Shown here piece after piece: positions 1 to 4,356 of a stretch of DNA of 5,073 nucleotides. The notes below the pieces were generated by a model. The model saw only the letters and a program-made list of their open reading frames with translations, was not told the origin of the DNA and did no database searches. The position numbers and the translations under genes are program-made. The stretch comes from Halobacteriaceae archaeon Tc-Br11_E2g27 (lineage in GTDB: Archaea > Halobacteriota > Halobacteria > Halobacteriales > Haloarculaceae). The stretch spans positions 1-5,073 of the forward strand of contig LKNH01000204.1 of the NCBI GenBank assembly GCA_001564135.1, read 5' to 3'. How positions within the stretch are numbered: the stretch's first letter is position 1; every line of letters begins with the position of its first letter.

Positions 1-505
1 CAGCAGTCACGGCCACGAACGCAGGCAACTTGCGGCGACCAATCCGGCAAAAATCGAGGAGATACGGCAACTGCTCGGAAGCGAACCTGGCAAACAGGCA
101 CTTGTTTTTGTCGAGTATCTCGAACAGGGACGGGAAATTGCCGATAGGCTCGATGTGCCCTTCATCAGCGGCGAGATGCCACATGCCCAGCGCGAGAAAT
201 TTTTCGAGCAGTTCAGACAGGGAACGCTCTCGACGCTCGTTGTCTCCCGCGTTGGTGACGAGGGAATCGACCTTCCGAGCGCGGAACTTGCCATCGTCGC
301 CTCCGGACTGGGCGGGTCGCGTCGACAGGGAGCACAGCGTGCCGGTCGGACGATGCGACCCACCGGCCGTGCACAGATGTATATTTTGGCAACGCGGGGG
401 ACTCGTGAGGAGGATTTCGCCCGTAGGCGGACGCAGTATCTCGCCGAAAAGGGCGTTCGGGTCACTGAACGCGATAGCGAAGCCCTAGAGCCCGATGGCT
501 CGTGA
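1..505 (+). CDS. rad25: XPB/Rad25-type DNA repair helicase, C-terminal part (5' end outside window)
   Basis: The reading frame is open from base 2 and ends at TGA 503-505, so the last 167 residues of a longer protein are visible. They form the second RecA-like lobe of a superfamily 2 helicase. Motif IV-like ALVFVEYLEQG lies at fragment residues 33-43, motif V-like VVSRVGDEGIDLP at 80-92, and motif VI-like GGSRRQGAQRAGRTMRP at 104-120. The GGSRRQ..QR.GR stretch is characteristic of eukaryotic XPB (SSL2/Rad25), which separates this from generic DEAD-box RNA helicases. Known family role: ATP-driven DNA unwinding or translocation in nucleotide excision repair and transcription. In archaea, XPB is often paired with the nuclease Bax1; whether that is so here cannot be seen. 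The walker A and DEAH motifs and any damage-recognition domain are upstream of the window. The short tail after residue 155 is polar and probably disordered. The gene converges on cspA. Family assignment is firm; the exact paralogue is not. Confidence 0.88.
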   Translation, partial: SSHGHERRQLAATNPAKIEEIRQLLGSEPGKQALVFVEYLEQGREIADRLDVPFISGEMPHAQREKFFEQFRQGTLSTLVVSRVGDEGIDLPSAELAIVASGLGGSRRQGAQRAGRTMRPTGRAQMYILATRGTREEDFARRRTQYLAEKGVRVTERDSEALEPDGS

Positions 506-541
506 CCTGCGATAGCTGTTGCTCACTTGTTTGAAAACACG

Positions 542-562
542 TCGAGCGTTATGAACGCTCGA
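542..562. terminator. Perfect 9-bp hairpin between convergent genes, candidate terminator
   Basis: The sequence tcgagcgtt, loop atg, aacgctcga is a perfect inverted repeat with a 3-nt loop. It lies 36 nt after the helicase stop and 53 nt beyond the cspA stop, the only substantial structure in this convergent gap. Read on the minus strand it is followed closely by the T-rich stretch gttttc (complement of 532-538), which suits termination of cspA transcripts. On the plus strand no T-run follows. Archaeal termination depends mainly on U-tracts rather than hairpins, so the stem may instead protect 3' ends or bind a protein. The stem itself is certain; its function is inferred. Confidence 0.45.
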
Positions 563-615
563 ACAGTGCCGTTGCTCAGTATGAAACTGGTGTGAGAAAA
601 TCCGTTCAGCCGAAT

Positions 616-810
616 TTAGAGACGGGTCAGATTCGTGGCCCGTGGTCCTTTCGGAGCGTCCTGGATTTCGAATTCAACGTCCTGTCCTTCCTCGAGGTCC
701 GGGCCGCCGATGTCTTCCATGTGGAAGAACACATCATCGTCCGCATCCTCTGTCTCAATGAAACCGTAACCGCCTGTGTCGTTAAAGAAATCGACCGTTC
801 CTTCTGCCAT
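616..810 (-). CDS. cspA: Cold-shock domain protein (CspA family)
   Basis: This is a complete 64-residue single cold-shock domain, the normal size for haloarchaeal CspA. The RNP1 motif GGYGFIET is at residues 13-20 and RNP2 (DVFFHM) at 26-31, followed by the conserved acidic loop and a closing strand with the P-K-G-P-R-A segment (53-58). These aromatic residues bind single-stranded RNA or DNA. The known family role is RNA chaperoning and translational control in the cytoplasm. Seventeen or so Asp and Glu residues reflect adaptation to a salty cytoplasm. ATG at 808-810 is the only start that gives the canonical MA.GTV N-terminus. The zinc-ribbon gene ends 90 nt upstream on the same strand. A weak TATA-like ggttatcc (complement of 838-845) sits about 31 nt before the start, so the gene may have its own promoter. 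Downstream it converges on the helicase gene. Confidence 0.95.
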   Translation of the reverse strand: MAEGTVDFFNDTGGYGFIETEDADDDVFFHMEDIGGPDLEEGQDVEFEIQDAPKGPRATNLTRL

Positions 811-900
811 TGCCTTTGGAGAGTGATGACCACCACGGATAACCCTTCCGGAGTGGACAGCTCTATGTCGGTCGCTACCGTGGGGGATGCAACTACTTTT

Positions 901-1893
901 TCAGTCACAGAAATACTGTAACAAAAAGAGCTGTCCGTCGATAGCGTGGACGTCAACGCCGGTGATGGTAAACTGGTCATCCTCCCACCCGTCAGTTCCT
1001 AAAATTCCATCTGCGAGTGCAGTACCGGCTTCCTCAGCGGTTGTGTCCTCGTCGTAGCTAATCCCTCCGGGATAGCTCGTCGCGCTTGTCGAACATTCTT
1101 GCCCGAGCAACTCCCGCAACTCATCCTGGTCGGGTGGTTCGCCCCCTTCAAACTCCTGTATGACGTGCATTTGATTCCGGTAGGTGGCAATCTCATCGAG
1201 GCCTCCTGTCCGTTCAAGAGGGGCAACACCGGCTGCCTCCCGTTCGTTATTTACGGCATTAAGGTAGGCCTGTTCAACCGCAGCCAAATCGAGGCCGTTG
1301 GCTTCAGTTGCCTCTCCTGGTGGGTCTACACTCGGTACGTCATCGCTCGGGAATCCCGGCACATCGGCTAGCCCCAACGCACCGACTGCAAAAATACCGG
1401 CAAGCGCCAGCACCACAACGAGTGCCACTGCGTATTGCGGGGTAAGAAGGTCAAAATAGCTCGGAACAGCAAGTTCCGCGTCAGCGACGGCTTTCTCTTC
1501 CTGTTCGAGGGTCTGGTTGCCACACCGGCTACATGGTGGCGAGTGCTTGGGATGCTCTCGGCCACACTCGGTACAGACCCAGACGGTCGTCGTTTCGAGG
1601 GCCGCCCGGTTATTTCCTGTGTAATCGCCGGGTCGCTCGGTGAGATTTGACTCGTCGATTGTGACCGTTTCGCGTTCCAGCGTCGCGTTGTTACACCGGC
1701 TACAGGGCGGCGAGTTTTTCTGGTGGTTCCGCCCACACTCGGTACAGACCCAGACAGTCATCGAGTCAGGGTCGCTTTCGTCGCCTGCGGCCTGCTGGAC
1801 GATGGCCTTCTCGTATTTACCATGCCCGCAGTTATCACACGGTGGGTCGTTCTCCTCGTGGGGTTTACCACACCATTCACACCGCCATTCCAT
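901..1893 (-). CDS. Membrane protein with three N-terminal zinc ribbons and a degenerate CAP/SCP-like domain
   Basis: The 330-residue protein carries three CxxC-x10-CxxC zinc ribbons, with cysteines at 5/8/19/22, 50/53/64/67 and 107/110/121/124. The second and third are near copies (VWVCTECGR.H.K.SPPCSRC). An acidic linker leads to one hydrophobic helix at about 154-178. A Pro/Asp-rich spacer follows, then a C-terminal domain at about 204-330. Its beginning (A-x2-N-x2-R-x3-G-x2-P-L, 213-226) and end (W303, GVDV 312-315, LLQYFC 324-329) resemble CAP/SCP/PR-1 (YkwD-like) domains. The usual CAP histidines and the GEN motif are not evident, so catalytic function is doubtful. Cys267 and Cys329 could form a disulfide. 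Expected topology: zinc ribbons in the cytoplasm, CAP-like domain outside; the short segment ahead of the helix lacks a strong positive charge, so this is inferred. ATG 1891-1893 begins directly with the first ribbon. hisF ends 56 nt upstream on the same strand; ccttttgc (complement of 1918-1925) about 28 nt before the ATG is a possible weak TATA box. Partners and function are unknown. Confidence 0.85.
   Translation of the reverse strand: MEWRCEWCGKPHEENDPPCDNCGHGKYEKAIVQQAAGDESDPDSMTVWVCTECGRNHQKNSPPCSRCNNATLERETVTIDESNLTERPGDYTGNNRAALETTTVWVCTECGREHPKHSPPCSRCGNQTLEQEEKAVADAELAVPSYFDLLTPQYAVALVVVLALAGIFAVGALGLADVPGFPSDDVPSVDPPGEATEANGLDLAAVEQAYLNAVNNEREAAGVAPLERTGGLDEIATYRNQMHVIQEFEGGEPPDQDELRELLGQECSTSATSYPGGISYDEDTTAEEAGTALADGILGTDGWEDDQFTITGVDVHAIDGQLFLLQYFCD
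1562..1755 (-). repeat. Intragenic duplication of a zinc-ribbon module (171-bp period)
   Basis: A 23-bp exact match occurs at 1562-1584 and 1733-1755, and a 12-bp match (acaccggctaca) at 1522-1533 and 1693-1704, both at an offset of 171 bp, or 57 codons. They encode the second and third zinc ribbons of the membrane protein. The exact DNA identity at the ends of otherwise diverged modules indicates a recent duplication or gene conversion within the gene. Confidence 0.85.
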
Positions 1894-1949
1894 CGAGTAT
1901 TCGTTAGGCTGTTACGAGCAAAAGGGTGGCGTTCTCGCGGTTGTTTCTC

Positions 1950-2762
1950 TCACCGTCTGACCGGGATACCGCGTTCGGCGAGATACTCTTTGGTCTCCTC
2001 AATGGAGTACTCATCAAAGTGGAATATCGAGGCTGCCAGGGCGGCATCCGCATCCGCTTCGGTAAACACTTCATAGGCGTGTTCGGGGCTGCCACAACCG
2101 GAAGAGGCAATTACCGGTGTCGAGACAGCATCACAGACAGCACGCATTAGCGGGATATCGTATCCATCCTTCGTGCCGTCGGCGTCGATGGAGTTGACGA
2201 AGAGTTCGCCAGCGCCGCGGGATTCGGCCTCCTGTGCCCATTCGACGACATCCACGCCGGTCCCCTCGCGGCCGCCTTTGACCGTACACTCAAACCAGCA
2301 GGACTCGCCGTCAACCTCAACATAGTGTTCACCTTCCCCGTCGAATCGGCGGCGGGCGTCGACGGAGATGACGATACACTGGTTACCGAAGGCGGTTGCG
2401 CCCTCGGTAATCAACTCTGGGCGGTCCAGTGCACCGGTGTTTATCGAGACTTTATCCGCGCCAGCGCGGAGGGTTTCTTTGATATCCTCGCGGGTTCGGA
2501 TGCCACCGCCGACGGTCAGCGGGATGAACACTTCGTCGGCGACTGCACGGACAGTATCGAGCATTGTTTCTCGCCCCTCAGCGGAGGCGGTGATGTCGAG
2601 AAAGACGAACTCGTCGGCACCGGCCTCGTTATAGGCTTTTGCCATCTCGACTGGGTCACCGGTGTATTTGAGCTCCTCGAAGTTCACGCCGGTGTAGACG
2701 GCGGCGTTACCCTCGTCGTCGAGGTCGACATCGATACAGGGGATGATTCGCTTAGTCAGCAC
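1950..2762 (-). CDS. hisF: Imidazole glycerol phosphate synthase cyclase subunit HisF
   Basis: This is a complete (beta/alpha)8-barrel of 270 residues, slightly longer than bacterial HisF (about 253). HisF takes ammonia from the glutaminase HisH and reacts it with PRFAR, giving imidazole glycerol phosphate and AICAR, the branch point of histidine and purine synthesis. Visible marks are KRIIPCIDVD at 4-13 with catalytic Asp11, the phosphate-binding GGGIRT at 85-90, SVDARR at 133-138 with Asp135 matching the second catalytic Asp (130 in bacterial numbering), GGREGTGVD at 163-171, and ASSGCGSPEH at 219-228 in the second phosphate site. Insertions around 14-20 and 141-155 are acidic. The start is GTG at 2760-2762, which gives the family's usual MLTKRIIPCIDVD N-terminus. 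There is no ribosome binding site, but a TATA box lies about 28 nt upstream, consistent with a leaderless transcript. No other his genes are in the window, as expected for archaea with scattered his genes. Confidence 0.97.
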   Translation of the reverse strand: MLTKRIIPCIDVDLDDEGNAAVYTGVNFEELKYTGDPVEMAKAYNEAGADEFVFLDITASAEGRETMLDTVRAVADEVFIPLTVGGGIRTREDIKETLRAGADKVSINTGALDRPELITEGATAFGNQCIVISVDARRRFDGEGEHYVEVDGESCWFECTVKGGREGTGVDVVEWAQEAESRGAGELFVNSIDADGTKDGYDIPLMRAVCDAVSTPVIASSGCGSPEHAYEVFTEADADAALAASIFHFDEYSIEETKEYLAERGIPVRR

Positions 2763-2786
2763 AGGCAGCTATTCGCCGCATGCAGG

Positions 2787-2794
2787 TTTATATC
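2787..2794 (-). promoter_or_regulatory. TATA box of hisF, leaderless promoter
   Basis: On the minus strand this reads gatataaa, a strong archaeal TATA box. Its centre is about 28 nt upstream of the first base of the hisF GTG (2762), the spacing usually seen between the archaeal TATA box and the transcription start. It is preceded by gcaaaaagcgagt (complement of 2795-2807), a purine-rich stretch suitable as a TFB recognition element. Transcription would therefore begin at or within a base or two of the start codon. The element is nearly symmetrical (tttatatc on the plus strand), so weak plus-strand initiation towards the small membrane gene is possible. Confidence 0.72.
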
Positions 2795-2871
2795 ACTCGC
2801 TTTTTGCAGTTCCCACAGCGAACTGAGCGCTCTCCGGTAAACCGAAGTACCCCGACCTGCAATCGTCAGCT

Positions 2872-3057
2872 ATGGCAGATAACGAGACGAGTGCGGATGC
2901 GTACGACCCGGAATCGCCGACGCCACCGGCGCGTGAACCACCGATTCGGAGCACGGCCCCACAGAGTGAGTTTACAGGCGGGCAGGTCGCGCTGGGACTG
3001 GTTGTCCTCGTGATTGGACTGGCACTTACCTTTGGACTTGGTCTTGTGTTGGCGTGA
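2872..3057 (+). CDS. Small haloarchaeal single-pass membrane protein, function unknown
   Basis: The 61-residue protein has a hydrophilic, acidic and Pro-rich first half (1-31, with PESPTPPAREPP at 13-24). A short QSEFTGGQV segment follows, then a single hydrophobic helix at about 37-60 that ends flush with the C-terminus. No cleavage site or lipobox is visible, so a tail-anchored arrangement with the N-terminus in the cytoplasm is most likely. The pattern of polar N-terminus, (P/S)..EFT.GQV, and one helix resembles a family of small uncharacterised haloarchaeal proteins (DUF7550-like, from memory and unverified). GC-rich codons and acidic residues support a real gene. It is divergent from hisF across a 109-bp gap. 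No clear TATA box sits 25-30 nt before ATG 2872; the symmetrical TATA at 2787-2794 would give a leader of about 55 nt. The residues directly before ATG show no ribosome binding site. Confidence 0.72.
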   Translation: MADNETSADAYDPESPTPPAREPPIRSTAPQSEFTGGQVALGLVVLVIGLALTFGLGLVLA

Positions 3058-3128
3058 CCAACGAGACGGACTCAACAGCACGAGATTGTGACTTGCTATC
3101 ACAGGAATTGGCCGGTTGCGATGAGAAC

Positions 3129-3136
3129 GTTAAAGA
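3129..3136 (+). promoter_or_regulatory. Possible TATA element of the tRNA-Met gene
   Basis: The A/T-rich gttaaaga has its centre about 29 nt upstream of the first tRNA base (3162) and is preceded by purine-rich gagaac, which could serve as a TFB recognition element. Position fits an archaeal promoter starting close to the mature 5' end; the sequence match is only moderate. Confidence 0.4.
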
Positions 3137-3161
3137 CATCCACCACACTACGGGCACATGC

Positions 3162-3296
3162 GCCCGGGTGGCTTAGCTGGACATAGCGCCGCACTCATAG
3201 GGTACATTTGAGCGGCACACTCCGGCATTCCCGCAGGGGGGTTCCCCCTGCACCTGGGATATGCGGAGATCGAGGGTTCGGAGCCCTCCCCGGGCA
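3162..3296 (+). tRNA. Elongator tRNA-Met (CAT), intron-containing
   Basis: A full cloverleaf can be folded. The acceptor stem GCCCGGG (3162-3168) pairs perfectly with CCCGGGC (3289-3295), and the discriminator is A3296. The D arm is at 3171-3187, with GG at 3179-3180. The anticodon stem CCGCA (3189-3193) pairs with TGCGG (3262-3266), and the anticodon CAT is at 3196-3198. The variable loop is 3267-3271. The T stem GAGGG (3272-3276) pairs with CCCTC (3284-3288) around loop TTCGGAG. The intron (3200-3260) lies after position 37. Removing it leaves 74 nt. CCA is not encoded and must be added afterwards. The G1-C72 pair and intron indicate the elongator rather than the initiator tRNA; known haloarchaeal elongator tRNA-Met genes also carry an intron here. 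A CAT anticodon could also be a tRNA-Ile2 (lysidine/agmatidine-modified), but the intron and GCCCGGG acceptor favour Met. Confidence 0.93.
3200..3260 (+). other. 61-nt tRNA intron with canonical bulge-helix-bulge splice site
   Basis: The archaeal splicing-endonuclease motif can be drawn exactly. The 4-bp central helix pairs exon bases CTCA (3194-3197) with intron bases TGGG (3255-3258), including one G-U pair. The 5' bulge is TAG (3198-3200), cut after A3199. The 3' bulge is ATA (3259-3261), cut after T3260. Beyond the 5' bulge, GGT (3201-3203) pairs with ACC (3252-3254) to form the inner intron helix. Inside the intron, GCAGGGGG (3233-3240) and CCCCCTGC (3244-3251) form a perfect 8-bp hairpin with loop GTT. 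No C/D-box guide motifs are visible. Confidence 0.85.
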
Positions 3297-3537
3297 TATT
3301 CTACGGAAAAGCGAACGACACGAGCGATAGCTCTGGCTTGCGTTCGATAGCAGTCGTAAAATAACCTAAAATGAGCAAATTCTGTCGTCTCGTCCCGGCA
3401 AACGGCCATTAATACAGCGCGAGAACTGCTGTGCAACGTGAGCGTGCCACCAATCTCATTTGCTAATAGGAACTTCTTACTTTTCTTATTCTGTGAGTAA
3501 CAAAACTGACACTCTTGGTCAATAGGGCCTACAGACT
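3297..3537. other. Intergenic region after tRNA-Met, no convincing gene
   Basis: No gene is supported here. The stretch contains an imperfect nested hairpin (outer arms cgaacg 3312-3317 and cgttcg 3341-3346; inner arms gagc and gctc around gata). It also holds an A/T-rich element, attaata (3408-3414), and a pyrimidine-rich, A/T-rich run near 3471-3492 before the wbqC-family gene. Base composition is visibly more A/T-rich than the coding regions. A strong T-run directly after the tRNA is absent. Confidence 0.5.
3408..3416 (+). promoter_or_regulatory. Possible TATA element upstream of the wbqC-family gene
   Basis: The sequence attaataca resembles an archaeal TATA box. Initiation about 26-28 nt downstream would fall near 3437-3440, giving the wbqC-family transcript a leader of about 100 nt to ATG 3538 or about 220 nt to the GTG codons at 3655/3658. 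A 21-codon open frame starting with GTG 3438 and ending at TAA 3501 would then begin at the 5' end. No strong purine-rich TFB site precedes it (acggcc), so this is tentative. Confidence 0.25.
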
Positions 3538-4329
3538 ATGAGACAGAGTTTTGACAGTGATAGGTCGAATGTATATTCCGGGTCGGACGTAACTCAGCGC
3601 TCTACTGGCCCACAGAGACGCTCGGAAAGTCCTACAGTAACTACTTCTGACAGGGTGGTGGCCATCCATCAGCCTAACTACCTCCCGTGGCTTGGACTCT
3701 TTCATAAACTGTCTCGAAGCGACATGTTCGTGATACTCGATGATGTCGAGTATACGACCAACTCGTGGACGAACCGGAACAAAATCAAAACGCCTGATGG
3801 GTGGACCTGGCTGACCGTTCCAGTTCACGACACTGGTGGTCCGATTGCCGAGGTTGAAATTGTCACGAGCGAACCTTGGCAAGAGACACATCGCAAGAGT
3901 CTCAAGCACAACTACGGCAAAGCTAAACACTTTGATACGTATGCGGACCGATTTATGGACATTTACGAAACTGATTGGGAGCTGCTCGGCCGGTTAAATA
4001 TTACCCTTCTTCAGGAACTCATCGAACTCCTCGATATCGACTGTGAAATTGTCTACTCTTCGGAATTCGATGTTGGCTCCGCAAAGACGGGTCGGCTCGT
4101 CGAGCTTTGTACTGAGTTGGAGGCAGACTGTTATTTTTCCGGCCAAGGTGCCAAATCATATCTCCAGCCAGAGCAGTTCCGGGCGGCCGATATCGAGATT
4201 GTCTATCAATCGCTAGAATACCCCGAGTACGACCAGCGGTTTGATGAGTTCATCCCGAACCTTTCGGTGGTCGACCCGCTGTTTAACGTCGGTGCTGAGA
4301 CCACGAAAGAACTCATCGAAAACGCGTGA
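3538..4329 (+). CDS. WbqC-family protein
   Basis: The 263-residue protein carries the main marks of the WbqC-like family. These are VAIHQPNYLPWLGLFHKL at residues 41-58, the FVILDDVEYTTNSWTNRNKIKT block at 64-85 (Asp68, Asp69, Asn79, Arg80, Asn81), YFSGQGAKSYL at 199-209, and the C-terminal P-N-L-S-V-V-D-P-L-F-N-V-G signature at 240-252. The family is soluble and usually found in polysaccharide or glycan clusters such as O-antigen loci; its precise reaction is not established, so none is claimed. Residues 1-39 are Ser/Thr/Arg-rich, lie outside the family domain, and use more A/T-ending and AGA/AGG codons. The true start may be GTG 3655 or GTG 3658, giving about 223-225 residues directly before VAIHQPNY. 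Neither candidate has a clear ribosome binding site. The gene follows tRNA-Met by 241 bp and converges on the acidic gene with 27 bp between stops. No sugar-pathway or glycosyltransferase genes lie within the window. Confidence 0.87.
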   Translation: MRQSFDSDRSNVYSGSDVTQRSTGPQRRSESPTVTTSDRVVAIHQPNYLPWLGLFHKLSRSDMFVILDDVEYTTNSWTNRNKIKTPDGWTWLTVPVHDTGGPIAEVEIVTSEPWQETHRKSLKHNYGKAKHFDTYADRFMDIYETDWELLGRLNITLLQELIELLDIDCEIVYSSEFDVGSAKTGRLVELCTELEADCYFSGQGAKSYLQPEQFRAADIEIVYQSLEYPEYDQRFDEFIPNLSVVDPLFNVGAETTKELIENA

Positions 4330-4356
4330 CTGCGTGGTGATGTACCTCTACTATCG

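Noticed and set aside
7..488. Open frames on both strands overlapping the helicase fragment
   Set aside because: Their products are Arg/Ser/Pro-rich shadows of the GC-rich gene, while the helicase frame shows several family motifs.
518..578. Direct repeat gttgctca at 518-525 and 571-578
   Set aside because: An 8-bp repeat that occurs only twice flanking the hairpin is too short to call a mobile-element target duplication or operator.
592..980. Longer frames overlapping cspA on both strands
   Set aside because: The 64-codon frame has complete RNP1 and RNP2 motifs; the longer frames have no recognisable pattern and no halophilic acidity.
2325..2840. 171-codon plus-strand frame opposite hisF
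   Set aside because: It is antisense to a conserved enzyme, and its Asp/Gly/Val richness is what complements of GC-rich haloarchaeal codons produce.
3087..3103. Short inverted repeat tgtga/tcaca between the small membrane gene and the tRNA
   Set aside because: Five base pairs with a 7-nt loop is expected by chance and has no positional support as a terminator or operator.
3200..3260. C/D-box guide RNA inside the tRNA intron
   Set aside because: No RUGAUGA-type C box or paired CUGA D box could be found; only the BHB helix and a GC-rich hairpin are present.
3173..3436. Minus-strand open frame of 87 codons over the tRNA
   Set aside because: It runs antisense through a fully folded tRNA and its intron, has a cysteine- and arginine-rich composition unlike haloarchaeal proteins, and lacks a promoter.
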